A stretch of 64,000 nt of DNA from Aquimarina sp042434915 (GCF_042434915.1 NZ_CP170198.1:930001-994000); one strand, 5' to 3'. Positions 1 to 10,348 are shown, numbered from the stretch's first letter. The notes: generated by a model from the sequence alone, not told the origin. Numbers and translations are program-made.

Positions 1-240
1 TTAATTATCCACCAGTTGTAAACAATCGTTAGATAATTATTTATAAACCGCTCGTAAGTAGCGAGAATCTTTTATGTATTTTTTGTTATTAGAAAGTCTT
101 TATAACTTAGTTGTATATAATCGAATATCTCCTTTTTAGTATTGGATACATTCATTTATTAATCAACCTATTCACAATTTTTGAGATTATTATTCTCTTT
201 TATTTAAGTATAATTAATATTTTAAAGAAATACTGTAAGT

Positions 241-1128
241 ATGAAGTTTGGTAAAGTGGATAACCCACAAACAATAGATTTTAGGATGCCAAATGATAAT
301 CCTGCTACCGAGCGTTTATTAGTAACTGGCAAAAGTAAAGCTTTAGAGGTATACGTAGGTTGTGCAAAGTGGAATAAACAAGAGTTAAAAGGATTTTATC
401 CTAAGGGCACAAAAGATGAATTACGATATTATGCTACACAATTTAATGCAATAGAATTGAATGCTACATTTTATCAATTATTCGCCGGGGATCAATTTGA
501 GAAATGGTACGCCAAAACACCTGCTGAGTTTAAATTTTTTCCAAAATTAATTCAGGATATATCGCATAATAAACGTCTTGAAAGTGATGTGTTTATGATA
601 GTTCAAGAATTTTTGCGCAATGCGGTTTATCTTAAAGAAAAACTTGGAACTATATTTTTACAAATGCCTATTAGTTTTGATCCTACCCAAATAAATAAGT
701 TGTATCAGTTTATCAAAGCATGGCCAAGTAATATTTCGTTGGCTGTAGAATTGAGACACCCAGATTGGTATAACGACGATTTGTTAGCAACACTTGGTAC
801 CTTCTTGGAGCAGTTTAATATTGCCCTTATAATTACAGATACTGCTGGCAGAAGAGATATGCTGCATATGCGATTGACTAATAAGGAAGCTTTTATTCGT
901 TTTGTTGGATCAAATCATGTTTCAGATTATATGCGGTTGGATGATTGGGTTGAGAGATTAGCTCGTTGGAAAACCCAAGGATTAGAGAAATTACATTTCT
1001 TTATTCACCAACATATAGAAAAAGAGTCTCCTTTATTAGCGTCATATTTTATACAAAAATTAAATATGCGGTTACAGTTGGATTTATCTTTGCCTACTGA
1101 TCATTCGAAAACATTACGATTATTTTAA
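241..1128 (+). CDS. DUF72 family protein (YecE-like)
   Basis: A 295-residue protein of the DUF72/YecE family, a TIM-barrel-like family without an established reaction. Family-type segments are visible: YVGCAKWNK near residue 38, the NAIELNATFYQL segment near 70 and a VELRHPDWY segment near 165. Length is close to the family norm. It stands alone with noncoding DNA on both sides. The ATG start is the first in frame. Family assignment is by recognition of these motifs; biological role unknown. Confidence 0.85.
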   Translation: MKFGKVDNPQTIDFRMPNDNPATERLLVTGKSKALEVYVGCAKWNKQELKGFYPKGTKDELRYYATQFNAIELNATFYQLFAGDQFEKWYAKTPAEFKFFPKLIQDISHNKRLESDVFMIVQEFLRNAVYLKEKLGTIFLQMPISFDPTQINKLYQFIKAWPSNISLAVELRHPDWYNDDLLATLGTFLEQFNIALIITDTAGRRDMLHMRLTNKEAFIRFVGSNHVSDYMRLDDWVERLARWKTQGLEKLHFFIHQHIEKESPLLASYFIQKLNMRLQLDLSLPTDHSKTLRLF

Positions 1129-1651
1129 GTAAAGATTATTTATGTATTTTGTCTTTATTTTCAGAACTTATTTACTTGTTAAATCAGCAAAGTTGATTAG
1201 TTTTTGAGTAGGATTAACGAATATAAATTGAATCTATATAGAGATATTTACTTGTATCGTTTACAATTTGTAGTTTGAGTTTTTTCAATCTATCTGTATA
1301 GTCGATTACAGATCAGGATAATACCATAGCTACTAACTCGCAGCTAATTGCTAATGAAGTGCAGGATTATCGCAAATTCACATTTTATAGGCGACAACAA
1401 TTTTTAATAAGAAGTAAGGAACTTTTTAATCTAGTTATATCATTGCATACCACCTTATCGTCTGATTTAGGATTTGATTCTAACTGTTATGGTGTGTCCT
1501 GTATGACGTCTAAACCTTATCACAAGAAGGACTCTTTCAAAATAAATGGTCATTTCATACTATATAAATGTAGCAGCATAGATAACTTTTCGGATATCAG
1601 AGTGCGGTTAACTAGAATAGATTACTTTTACGCAATAAAAGCAATAATATT
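1129..1651. other. 523-bp intergenic region
   Basis: No convincing gene. A 98-codon frame with a GTG start (1359-1655) runs into the helicase start but shows no recognisable family and poor protein-like composition, so I do not call it. The region presumably holds the helicase promoter and a long leader, but no clear TTG/TAnnTTTG promoter was found. Confidence 0.5.
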
Positions 1652-2761
1652 ATGAATTTTTTAGAATTAGGAGTGTCAAAGGCACTAAACATGGGATTAA
1701 AGGAAATGGGGATTACCTCTCCAACCAAAATTCAAGAACAGGCCATTCCTATTTTAATCAATAGTGCAACCGATTTTATTGGTAAAGCACAAACAGGAAC
1801 TGGAAAAACAGCTGCCTTTGGGTTACCATTGTTATCTAAAATTGACCCTAAAAACTCAAAAACCCAAGCACTTGTTTTGGCTCCAACAAGAGAATTGGGT
1901 CAGCAAATTGCAAAACAGCTTTTTAAATTTACTAAGTATACCGATAAGATTTTTGCAGAATCTGTATATGGGGGAGAGAAAATCGATATTCAAATTAAAA
2001 GATTGCAACGACCTACACAAATTATTGTCGCCACTCCTGGTAGATTAATCGATTTAATCGATAAAAAGGCCGTAGATATTTCGGCTATAAAAACAATTGT
2101 TTTAGATGAAGCAGATGAAATGTTAAGTATGGGTTTTAAAAAAGAACTGACTACTATTTTAAGCAAAGCCAAGGGAAAAAGAAATATTTGGCTTTTTTCG
2201 GCTACGATGCCTTCAGGCCTTAATGAAATTATTAATTCTTATTTAAGCAAAGATGTTGTAAGAGTTACAATTGACAAAAATGCTTCGGTTAATAAGGGAA
2301 TCGATCATAATTTTGTAGTGGGAGAAGAATCAAGTAAACTAGATACTTTGACATATTTCTTAAAAACTAAGAAAGAAGGTCGAGGAATTATCTTTACCAA
2401 AACCAAAGTAGCTGCTAGAACATTGTCCAAACAGCTAATTGCAAAGAATTATGAAGTAGGTTTGTTGGAAGGTGAAATGACTCAAAAAGATAGGGATAAA
2501 GTCATGCGTGCATTTAAAAATAAAAGTTTGCAATTTTTAGTGTCTACAGATGTTGCTGCAAGAGGAATAGATGTAGATAATCTTGCCTTTGTTGTGCATT
2601 ATCAATTACCTGATCAAATAGAGTATTATACGCATCGTAGCGGAAGAACCGCGAGAGCTGGAAAAACTGGAATTTCACTCGCTTTGATTGTTAAACAGGA
2701 AATTAAAACAATCCGTACGTTAGAAAGTGAACTAGGTATTCGATTCAATCAAATTAGATAG
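1652..2761 (+). CDS. DEAD-box RNA helicase, short form
   Basis: ATP-dependent RNA helicase core of 369 residues. Motifs in order: Q motif around PTKIQEQAIPIL, Walker A AQTGTGKT, PTRELGQQ (Ia), TPGR (Ib), DEAD in VLDEADEM, SAT (III), then the second RecA domain with STDVAARGIDV (V) and HRSGRTARAG (VI). The protein stops about 30 residues after motif VI, so it lacks the basic or RNA-binding C-terminal domain of DeaD/DbpA/RhlE-type proteins. Whether this is a natural short form or a truncation cannot be decided here. Likely role is RNA remodelling in ribosome assembly or cold response (family inference). Confidence 0.9.
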   Translation: MNFLELGVSKALNMGLKEMGITSPTKIQEQAIPILINSATDFIGKAQTGTGKTAAFGLPLLSKIDPKNSKTQALVLAPTRELGQQIAKQLFKFTKYTDKIFAESVYGGEKIDIQIKRLQRPTQIIVATPGRLIDLIDKKAVDISAIKTIVLDEADEMLSMGFKKELTTILSKAKGKRNIWLFSATMPSGLNEIINSYLSKDVVRVTIDKNASVNKGIDHNFVVGEESSKLDTLTYFLKTKKEGRGIIFTKTKVAARTLSKQLIAKNYEVGLLEGEMTQKDRDKVMRAFKNKSLQFLVSTDVAARGIDVDNLAFVVHYQLPDQIEYYTHRSGRTARAGKTGISLALIVKQEIKTIRTLESELGIRFNQIR

Positions 2762-2792
2762 TAGTAAGTGTTTTGTGGTGTTTGATACACAA

Positions 2793-3152
2793 TCAGAGTA
2801 TTGCTATAGCATCTAATAGTTTTTCGAAATTTACTGGTTTTGAAAAATATTGGTCAAAGCCCTGTTGTAAAAAACGGGTTTCGTCACCAGGCAAAGCATA
2901 CGCAGTAACTGCATAGATGGGGATTACTTTTACCGTTTCTATAAGTCGTAAAGCTTTTAAAAGTTGACATCCATCCATTTGATTAACACCAAGGTTAATA
3001 TCTATCAAAATCAAATCAAATTTAAATGTAGTAGCTTTTTGAAGTGCCGCTTGTGCATTGGGTACAGAGATTACGTTATATGCGTTTTTTGAAAGCATTT
3101 TACTCATGACAACGGCGTTAATCTTATTGTCTTCGACGTAAAGTATTTTCAT
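2793..3152 (-). CDS. Single-domain response regulator (REC)
   Basis: A 119-residue stand-alone receiver domain. Acidic pair E7/D8, phosphoacceptor D51 in LILIDIN, T83 and K105 (FSKP) are all in place, so it should be phosphorylatable. There is no output domain. It follows the histidine kinase in the same operon with a 4-bp ATGA overlap (3149-3152), which indicates translational coupling and a cognate pair. Confidence 0.92.
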   Translation of the reverse strand: MKILYVEDNKINAVVMSKMLSKNAYNVISVPNAQAALQKATTFKFDLILIDINLGVNQMDGCQLLKALRLIETVKVIPIYAVTAYALPGDETRFLQQGFDQYFSKPVNFEKLLDAIAIL

Positions 3153-5350
3153 AAATGTTTTGGTATTTTAATTTCGAAACTAGTGCCTTTGTTTACAATA
3201 CTTTTTACTTTGACAGAACCGTTTAAAATTTCAATGAAACGTTTAGCTAGACTCAAACCGATGCCAGTTCCTTCATACTTACGACTTAGGCCTATACTTT
3301 CTTGAACAAAGGGATCAAAAATTTTCTTTAAATTTTTCTTTTCAATGCCAATACCAGAATCTTTGATTAAAATACATATCTGTTTCTTATTTGAATCATC
3401 AATAATTCCAACATCTATTTTTCCTTTATCTGTATATTTTATAGCATTATGGATTATATGGTGAAGTGCCGTTGCCAAAAGTTCTTTATCAATTATGGCA
3501 ATTGGGTTCGTATCACATAGGTGCAAGGTGTAGGTTAATTTTTTTGATATCGCTTTATGTTTCAGGTTTCTAAAACAACTCTCTACTTCAAAATTTATAT
3601 CGGTAGGTTCTAACCTTAGTGATGACTGTATGGTTTCAATTTCACTAAAGTTTGATAGGTTGGTAAGTGTTTCTAGTAAGCGGTCTTTACTTTCTTCTAA
3701 AAATGTAATGAGTTTTTCGCGCTCTTCATTATTGTGCTCGTCGAGTAGTAGTTTTGAAATAGTCATTATACCATTGAGCGGAGTTCTAATTTCGTGGCTA
3801 AATACAGATAGTAAGTTTGATTTTAAGGTACTTAATTCTTGTTCTTTGGAATGTGCTTCTTTGATTTTGTATTCTGCTAACTTGAGATCTGTTATATTTT
3901 GAAACGTTAAAAGTACAGAATGTACTTCCTTATCATCATCACATATAGGAATGTAAGAAACATGGTACCATTCAGTTTGACCATCATCTGCGATACGTTC
4001 AATTTGTTTTTTATTTATAGTACCTTTTAACGCTTCGTTAAATTCGTGAGCAAAAGGTACTTTAAAATTTACCGGCATTACATCGATAAAAAAACTTGGT
4101 TCTTGTAAAGGGTCAACATCAAAATCGTTCTTTATAATCTCGACGCTGTTGGTGTCGGCCATGATAATTTTACCTTGGGTGTCAAGAAGTATAGCATGCA
4201 TAAAACCGTTGTTTATTATTGCTCGTAGTCTGCTTCCTTGCTCGGTTATAATTCGTTCACGCTCTTTGTTCTCTTGGACATTGATAAGAGTTCCTATTAT
4301 TTGTTTTGTTCTTTTATCAGAATCTTTTTTTTTGAAACCGTAAACTTCGTAAAGACAGTAGTTACCCATAACATCTCGTAGTCTATAGCTATTAAAATAA
4401 TGGGGATCTGCTTTTTTTAAATTTTCTATATGTCTTTTATAAGCGTCTTCGAGATCATCTGGGTGTATTTTTGAATAAAGATCATTTTCATGAATAAATT
4501 TTGAAGTTAACGGCAATCCTAGCATTTTTTTAAAAGACCCGTTATAATAAATTTTATGATTCTCGATATCATGATCAAATAGTTCGGATTGAATATTTTT
4601 ATACGCCAGTCTTTGAGTAACTTCGGATGGCTCATTTGGATTAAATTTTTTATGAAACTTAGTTACATCTTCAATAATTCCTTGAACTTGTATGACTTTG
4701 GTATTCTTAATTAAAGGTTTTGCGGTGACATAAATCCATTTTTCGCTCCCTTTTTCAGTAGTTATCTTTTCGATATATTCATACGGTTTTTTATAATTAA
4801 TTAGATTTGATAATAGAGCATTGATTTTAGCTTGACTTTTTTTAGAGTAAAATTGTAAAGCAGCTATATGATCCATATTTTTATCTCTGTCTACTTCATG
4901 AATAGCATAACAGGCTTTGGACCAGGTAAGGCGTTTGTTAACGGGATAGTAGGTCCATGTTCCTGATATATTTGCTTTATCAGTTGCGTTGCGCTTGATA
5001 GATTCTTTTGTATGATCTCCTACTATTACTCCTGTAGCATATATTACCGTATTTTCAATTATAAGATCGAATTTAACTGTACATATGGTGGTGGCGACAG
5101 TAAGTAATCCCAATACTACTGTGGTAGCTTGTTGGGTAGCGTGTAATGATACTATTATTTTATCAAATAGAGCAACATCTTCGTCAGTTAGTAATTGTTT
5201 AATATTAGGTTGCTCTTTAAATGTGTTTGAGAAACATAAATCTTTAATACGCGTATTATAATCTAGAATTTCTCCATCTGGTCTAAACGCCAAAAGCAAA
5301 AGTGTTGTCTTTTCAGGATCAATTTTGAAATTCTCTTTGGTTAGTGGCAT
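3149..5350 (-). CDS. PAS-domain sensor histidine kinase
   Basis: A 733-residue kinase with no obvious transmembrane segment, so probably cytoplasmic. The N-terminal two thirds contain several PAS/PAC-like units (for example around WTYYPVNKRLTWSKACY, YKNIQSELFDHDIENHK and LRAIINNGFMHAILLD). The HisKA domain has the H-box VFSHEIRTPLNGIM. The HATPase domain has the N box HNAIKYTDKG, G1 DSGIGI and G2 GTGIGLSLAKRF. It overlaps by 4 bp the receiver gene that follows it. Signal unknown; the PAS repeats suggest a soluble ligand or redox/light cue (inference). Confidence 0.92.
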   Translation of the reverse strand: MPLTKENFKIDPEKTTLLLLAFRPDGEILDYNTRIKDLCFSNTFKEQPNIKQLLTDEDVALFDKIIVSLHATQQATTVVLGLLTVATTICTVKFDLIIENTVIYATGVIVGDHTKESIKRNATDKANISGTWTYYPVNKRLTWSKACYAIHEVDRDKNMDHIAALQFYSKKSQAKINALLSNLINYKKPYEYIEKITTEKGSEKWIYVTAKPLIKNTKVIQVQGIIEDVTKFHKKFNPNEPSEVTQRLAYKNIQSELFDHDIENHKIYYNGSFKKMLGLPLTSKFIHENDLYSKIHPDDLEDAYKRHIENLKKADPHYFNSYRLRDVMGNYCLYEVYGFKKKDSDKRTKQIIGTLINVQENKERERIITEQGSRLRAIINNGFMHAILLDTQGKIIMADTNSVEIIKNDFDVDPLQEPSFFIDVMPVNFKVPFAHEFNEALKGTINKKQIERIADDGQTEWYHVSYIPICDDDKEVHSVLLTFQNITDLKLAEYKIKEAHSKEQELSTLKSNLLSVFSHEIRTPLNGIMTISKLLLDEHNNEEREKLITFLEESKDRLLETLTNLSNFSEIETIQSSLRLEPTDINFEVESCFRNLKHKAISKKLTYTLHLCDTNPIAIIDKELLATALHHIIHNAIKYTDKGKIDVGIIDDSNKKQICILIKDSGIGIEKKNLKKIFDPFVQESIGLSRKYEGTGIGLSLAKRFIEILNGSVKVKSIVNKGTSFEIKIPKHL

Positions 5351-5653
5351 TGTCAGATCAATTAGTATTTAAAGTTACAAAAATGAATTGATTTTAATGA
5401 GCCAATGCAGGAGTTCTGTTGGGTCTTATTTCTAAATTGGAAAGAAAGGAGTTATAAGTAATTGAAATAAAAACTTTTAAATAAATCTACGATCAATAAC
5501 ATAAAGATAAATTCATAATAAAAATTTAATAATAAGATGATTTAATTTATTTTTTAACTAAAACAACTAAAATTATCAGCGAATAACGTTAAAATGAGTA
5601 CAGGATCTTAAGCTATCTATTAATTTTATAGTCTAATCATAAAACAAATAAAC
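5351..5653. other. 303-bp intergenic region
   Basis: Divergent region between the kinase operon (minus) and the DUF1328 gene (plus). It must carry promoters for both, but I see no clear TTG/TAnnTTTG pair and no RNA gene. Confidence 0.5.
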
Positions 5654-5815
5654 ATGTTACGTTGGACAATCATTTTTGTAATAATAGCTTTAATAGCTGC
5701 AGTATTAGGTTTTGGTGGAATTGCTGGAGCTGCTGCGGGAATCGCTAAAATTCTATTTTTTATATTTTTAGTACTTTTTATAATTTCTCTAATTTTTGGA
5801 TTTATGAGAAAATAA
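5654..5815 (+). CDS. DUF1328 small membrane protein (YtjA-like)
   Basis: A 53-residue protein starting MLRWTIIFVIIALIAAVLGF, followed by GGIAGAAAGIAK and a second hydrophobic helix ending FGFMRK. The glycine/alanine-rich hinge between two membrane helices and the MLRW start are characteristic of DUF1328. Members are commonly stress-induced inner-membrane proteins without a defined reaction. A strong intrinsic terminator follows 43 bp downstream, so it is a single-gene transcript. Confidence 0.88.
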   Translation: MLRWTIIFVIIALIAAVLGFGGIAGAAAGIAKILFFIFLVLFIISLIFGFMRK

Positions 5816-5857
5816 GTTACATCAATTCAGGATTTCAAGGAATTTTTCTATATGATA

Positions 5858-5886
5858 AAGAGGATATGTCAAAAACATATCCTCTT
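5858..5886 (+). terminator. Rho-independent terminator after DUF1328
   Basis: Twelve-base-pair stem beginning AAGAGGATATGT with a CAAAA loop and its exact complement, followed by a T-rich tract (5886-5897). A second weaker hairpin (AACTTTCCT at 5899-5907 pairing with AGGAAAGTT at 5934-5942) lies just beyond. Confidence 0.85.
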
Positions 5887-6122
5887 CTCTTTTTTTTAAA
5901 CTTTCCTATTTTTCTTAAAAAAAAGGAAAGTTAAACTTCTAATCATACAATCGTTAACGTAACATTTGCACCCCATGTTAAACATTGTCAAATATAATTG
6001 TCAGCGGTGTAGAATAGCTAAATTTAACAGCAGATATCTAATAAATTAGCTAGTTTCAAAGAGTTATAGTACGCTAATTGAAAAAGAAAATCGGCAATTA
6101 TTTAATTTTAAACTTGATAGAT

Positions 6123-6578
6123 ATGACAACCACAAAAAATATTATAGAGGTTATAAATAACCTTATTGAAAAAAATTATGATGCTAATAAAGGCTATTTG
6201 AAAGCAGCTGAAAAAGTAGACGCCACAAATCTTGCAATTTATTTCAAAGAAAATGCATCCAACCGTTTGGAATTTGCAGAAATGTTAAAAAATGAACTAC
6301 ATACGTATGCCGAACACGATAAAATAAAAAGTGATGGTAGTACAACAGGAACTTTGCATAGAACATGGATGGATATAAAATCTGCATTCTCATCAGATAA
6401 CGATGAACAAATTTTGGAAGAATGTATTCGTGGTGACAAAGCTAGTTTAGCTGAGTACGAAGAAGCGTTAGAAACCTATGCAGAATTGCCACCGCGTTTT
6501 AAAAGACTTATTCAAGAACAAATTACAACCGTTAGAACAACATTGAATAGAATTAAATCTCTCGAAGATTTTGCATAA
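6123..6578 (+). CDS. DUF2383 / PA2169-type four-helix-bundle protein
   Basis: A 151-residue helical protein resembling the PA2169/DUF2383 ferritin-like family: helices NIIEVINNLIEKNYDANKGY, then NRLEFAEMLKNELHTY, a GTLHRTWMDIKSAF segment, and DEQILEECIRGDKASLAEYE. The frame is open upstream to a TTG at 6078, but ATG at 6123 matches the family start MTTTKNIIEV. Probably a stress-related soluble protein. No metal-ligand claim is made. Confidence 0.82.
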   Translation: MTTTKNIIEVINNLIEKNYDANKGYLKAAEKVDATNLAIYFKENASNRLEFAEMLKNELHTYAEHDKIKSDGSTTGTLHRTWMDIKSAFSSDNDEQILEECIRGDKASLAEYEEALETYAELPPRFKRLIQEQITTVRTTLNRIKSLEDFA

Positions 6579-6674
6579 TTCTGTATTCCATAGAGTTCTA
6601 ATTTAAACAAAGAAATCTAGAATAATTTTTTCTTAAATATTTAATCTTCAAAAATATAGCTCAACAATTCTAAT

Positions 6675-7415
6675 ATGATAGTTAATAAAGTTATTGATGG
6701 ATGGGAGATTATTTATCATTATGCACATGGATTGTTAGCAGGACAAATAGCACAGCAAATAACACATGCCTACAGACCCAAATATTGGATTGAAACGTTA
6801 ACAGCAATAATCGAACATGATGATAATCAACTTGATTTTAAACAAAAAAAGTATTTAGATTCGGTAGGTGCACCCTTAGACTTTGAATTGGATATACCTA
6901 CCAACGAGGAACTTTATAAAAGAGCAAGTGGTGTATTACAACTGGCAGCGTTTAAATCTGGATGGATTATGCTATTAGTCTCTATGCATGTTCATAATTT
7001 ATACCATAAAGAGTCTTCGCCAAAAGACAAATTATGGAATTTGCTACAAGATCAGATTAAATTGAGGAAAACATTGCGCAGGCGTTACGGAATAAGCGTA
7101 GAAGAAGCCGAAGCATATTACAACATTTTATTGTTTTGCGATCGCTGCTCCTTATTGATGTGTCAAAATGCGATTCCCTCTCAAGGAAGAGCAATAGAAA
7201 TTAATAAGACAATCAATAATGAACAATATTTTATAAAAAATGTGGATCAAACAACATACACCATCGAACCATGGTGTTTTGAACGGGATAGCTTTGAGGT
7301 GGCTGTAGAAAGTAGAACGCTTACCCAGTTAAAATTTAACAATAATCGTGAGTTACAAAAGGCTTTAGCTGCAGCCAACGTAAAAATCAAAAAATGGAAT
7401 TTTAAACGTTCCTAA
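6675..7415 (+). CDS. DUF3891 family protein
   Basis: A 246-residue protein matching DUF3891 in layout: an early HYAHGLLAGQIA segment, IEHDDNQLDF near residue 55, VSMHVHNLYH near 103 and FCDRCSLLMCQ near 155. The conserved His/Asp pattern (H..HG, EHDD, HVH, CDR) resembles an HD-like metal site, but this is inference. It lies between stress-type and biosynthetic genes with no operon partner. Confidence 0.75.
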   Translation: MIVNKVIDGWEIIYHYAHGLLAGQIAQQITHAYRPKYWIETLTAIIEHDDNQLDFKQKKYLDSVGAPLDFELDIPTNEELYKRASGVLQLAAFKSGWIMLLVSMHVHNLYHKESSPKDKLWNLLQDQIKLRKTLRRRYGISVEEAEAYYNILLFCDRCSLLMCQNAIPSQGRAIEINKTINNEQYFIKNVDQTTYTIEPWCFERDSFEVAVESRTLTQLKFNNNRELQKALAAANVKIKKWNFKRS

Positions 7416-7476
7416 ATCGTTTCCAAAGTAAGTTTGGAGTATACACAGGGTATAAACACCTTTTGAATCAAATTAT

Positions 7477-8508
7477 ATGATTAATTTATTAGATACAATA
7501 CCTTCATCACAAGTGATGATTCCACCTATAGTAAATCCATCTAATATTATGGAAACTATAGGGCATACACCATTGGTGGGTTTGAATAGAATTTCAAATG
7601 CCTATCCCTTTCAGCTATATGCTAAAATGGAAAGTTTTAATCCAGGAGGAAGTATTAAAGATCGTACAGCGTTTACAATTTTAAGAGACGCACTACAACA
7701 AGGAAAAATTAAGGAGGGAGGTATTGTGATTGAATCCAGTTCGGGTAATATGGCTATAGGATTAGCTCAAGCTTGTCTATTTTTTGGGTTACAACTAATT
7801 GTAGTAGTGGATCCAAAGTTAAACAAGCATACTGCTAAGATTTTAGAAGTTTATGGAGCAACCATTGAGACGGTTACCAAACCTGAAAAAAACGGTGGAT
7901 TTTTAAAAAGTCGATTAAACAAAGTTGCCGAACTTTTAAAAGTTTATCCTAATAGTTATTGGACTAATCAATACGGTAACACTTTAAACCCAAAAACGCA
8001 TCATACCACGATGTCAGAAATCGCAGCCGCCCTACATGGAGATGTAGATTATGTATTTATTGCTACAAGTACGTGCGGAACTCTAATGGGATGTGCAGAG
8101 TATATAGCTCGCAATGGACTTTCGACCAAGATAATTGCAGTAGATGCGGTAGGAAGCGTTCTCTTTAGAAAAGATAAGAAAGAACGTTTAATTCCGGGTC
8201 ATGGTGCAGGGGTTCCTTCAAATTTTTTGGATATACAAGCCGTACATAAAGTAATTCATGTATCAGATGAAGAGTGTATTAAAGGTTGTTGGAAATTGTT
8301 GAAAGAAGAAGCTATTCTTTGTGGAGGTTCCTCTGGTGCTATCATTTCTGCAGTCGAAAAAATGAAAGGAACTATTAAACCAAACAGCGTATCTGCACTT
8401 ATCTTATGCGATCGAGGCGAACGATATCTTGATACTATATTTAACCTAGATTGGTTACAGTTACATTTTCCTACTATCGAAATACCTCATACTATTACGG
8501 CTAGTTAA
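7477..8508 (+). CDS. SbnA-like PLP-dependent synthase (cysteine synthase family)
   Basis: A 343-residue fold-type II PLP enzyme. The PLP lysine lies in NPGGSIKDRTA, the substrate/phosphate loop in ESSSGNMAIGLAQA, and a CGTLMGCAEYI segment and a C-terminal LCGGSSGA motif follow. ESSSGN and the N-terminal layout fit the SbnA branch (N-(2-amino-2-carboxyethyl)-glutamate synthase, diaminopropionate route) better than CysK. The FAD gene starts 3 bp after its stop, so they form an operon. No SbnB-like dehydrogenase is present, so the product may differ from diaminopropionate. Confidence 0.82.
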   Translation: MINLLDTIPSSQVMIPPIVNPSNIMETIGHTPLVGLNRISNAYPFQLYAKMESFNPGGSIKDRTAFTILRDALQQGKIKEGGIVIESSSGNMAIGLAQACLFFGLQLIVVVDPKLNKHTAKILEVYGATIETVTKPEKNGGFLKSRLNKVAELLKVYPNSYWTNQYGNTLNPKTHHTTMSEIAAALHGDVDYVFIATSTCGTLMGCAEYIARNGLSTKIIAVDAVGSVLFRKDKKERLIPGHGAGVPSNFLDIQAVHKVIHVSDEECIKGCWKLLKEEAILCGGSSGAIISAVEKMKGTIKPNSVSALILCDRGERYLDTIFNLDWLQLHFPTIEIPHTITAS

Positions 8509-8510
8509 TT

Positions 8511-10343
8511 ATGGACAGTATACAAGAATTTAAACATGATAGAGAAGTGATTGGAATCATTGGATTTGGTCCCAAAGGTCTATATGGATTAGAACGACTT
8601 TTAGCTTTTTATAAACAACAAGGCTTTAAGCAAAAAGTTACTATCCACCTTTTCAATAACAATAATCATTTTGGAAGTGGAGCGGTGTATCAAACAGATC
8701 AGCCTTCATATTTGCTTATGAATTATGCGAATATGTATATTGATATGTGGCCCAAAAATTCTCCAACACCAATCGTTCAAAATCCTCTAAATTTTACAGC
8801 ATGGTATATCAATAGGTATGGAGGAAAGAAAGAAATTATTGAAACCACTAATGCGCCAAGAAGGTTGGTGGGAGAATATCTTGAACAAGGTTTTAAAGCG
8901 TTACTGGATAATATTCCAAAAAATATAACCATCGTTCAACATATTGCAGAGATTGATACTATTGAAAAGATACATAGCCAGTATTACCTGTCGGGTACAG
9001 ATGAAGCTGGAAAGAGGTTTACAGTGCCTAGCAAATTTGATAATTTGTTAGTGACGACTGGGCATCAAAGAGATTATGCTGCTTCAGGGTCCATGTATCA
9101 TAAATGTTCTAAGGGTGCGTATATAGATTTTGTATATCCAGTACAGACAAACCTATCAAAAATAAAAGAAGATGCTACTGTTGCAGTTAAAGGGATGGGT
9201 TTAACATTTATTGATACTATGTTAGCATTGACCGAAGGAAGAGAAGGTAAATTCATAAAAATAGATAATAGTTACAGCTATTCTAAAAGTGGTAAAGAAC
9301 CCAAAGTTTTATATCCATTTTCTAGATCTGGTTTGCCTATGATACCAAGAGCTCCCGTCGTTAAGGGAGAACATGAAACAGGAAAACCCGTATACTTTGA
9401 GAAAGAGTATTTAAAATACACCAAAAATAAACGTAAGAAAGTACAAGTTGATTTTAAAAATTCACTTTTACCAGCAATAGAAAAAGATATTCAGTTCGCT
9501 TACTATCAAAAACTTTTCGCAATAAAAGAAGAATCGTTGATTTTTGATGAAACGTACACCAATATACTTGATAAGATTGATCAGTTTCATCAAAGGTATC
9601 CCAAAGAAAAACGATTTAGTCTAGAGACGTTATTAAATCCTATTCCAAAGGATGAGTATACTCATGAAGCTGTGATTATATATATAAAAAATAATTTGAA
9701 AGCCATAGAAATTTATGGAGCTCAGGCTCCTATACAAATGGCAGTGTCTGTATGGAGAAATATTAGTCCACTATTTAATGAACTATATAGTTTCGGTGGT
9801 TTGACTGCAGCTTCACAAGAAGATTTTGATACTAATTTTGCAGGTCATTTTAATCGTGTGGCTTATGGAGCTCCTGTAATTAATATGAAAAAACTAGTAG
9901 TTCTCGCCGATATGGGTATGGTTAAATTTGAATTTGGAAAATCTCCAGCATTCGAAATTATTAAAACCAAGAAAACGATACGCTTAACAACTAGTGATAA
10001 AAAGCTAACTATAGACTGTGATCAATTAATTAATGCGCGTATACCAAAAACAAACATAATGGCAGAGAAAACGCAACTTTTTAAAAAATTATGTAGACAA
10101 GATCTGGCATACGAATTTATTAATAGCACGAATAATGATCACTACAAACCTGGCTGTTTAGTAATTAACTGCTATGGACAACTAATGACCAAAAATGATG
10201 ATGTTGTAGAAAGCATTACACTTTACGGTACCCCGACTGAAGGAATCACATTTGACAATGATACCTTATCCAGAGAGCGTAATGATTTTGCATCGCACTG
10301 GGCAAAAAAATATGCAATGACTAATTACCCAACTTCAATATAA
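8511..10343 (+). CDS. FAD/NAD(P)-binding protein (NAD_binding_9-like)
   Basis: A 610-residue flavoprotein-like protein. The N-terminal Rossmann motif is IGIIGFGPKGLYGLERLL, followed by a FGSGAVYQTDQPSYLLMNY segment and a second dinucleotide motif (AVKGMGLTFIDTMLAL near residue 225). This is the architecture of FAD/NAD(P)-binding PF13454-type proteins, some of which N-oxidise amino acids. It sits between the SbnA-like synthase and the PLP decarboxylase with 2-5 bp gaps, so it probably acts on the same intermediate. Substrate unknown. Confidence 0.78.
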   Translation: MDSIQEFKHDREVIGIIGFGPKGLYGLERLLAFYKQQGFKQKVTIHLFNNNNHFGSGAVYQTDQPSYLLMNYANMYIDMWPKNSPTPIVQNPLNFTAWYINRYGGKKEIIETTNAPRRLVGEYLEQGFKALLDNIPKNITIVQHIAEIDTIEKIHSQYYLSGTDEAGKRFTVPSKFDNLLVTTGHQRDYAASGSMYHKCSKGAYIDFVYPVQTNLSKIKEDATVAVKGMGLTFIDTMLALTEGREGKFIKIDNSYSYSKSGKEPKVLYPFSRSGLPMIPRAPVVKGEHETGKPVYFEKEYLKYTKNKRKKVQVDFKNSLLPAIEKDIQFAYYQKLFAIKEESLIFDETYTNILDKIDQFHQRYPKEKRFSLETLLNPIPKDEYTHEAVIIYIKNNLKAIEIYGAQAPIQMAVSVWRNISPLFNELYSFGGLTAASQEDFDTNFAGHFNRVAYGAPVINMKKLVVLADMGMVKFEFGKSPAFEIIKTKKTIRLTTSDKKLTIDCDQLINARIPKTNIMAEKTQLFKKLCRQDLAYEFINSTNNDHYKPGCLVINCYGQLMTKNDDVVESITLYGTPTEGITFDNDTLSRERNDFASHWAKKYAMTNYPTSI

Positions 10344-10348
10344 TAGAA

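Noticed and set aside
1359..1655. 98-codon plus-strand frame with GTG start
   Set aside because: Overlaps the helicase start, has no recognisable motif and an unnatural composition; most likely chance.
5970..5990. Similar GTTAAAC(A/G)TTG sequences near 5979 and 12211
   Set aside because: Only two loose matches at variable distance from genes; too weak to call a shared regulatory site.
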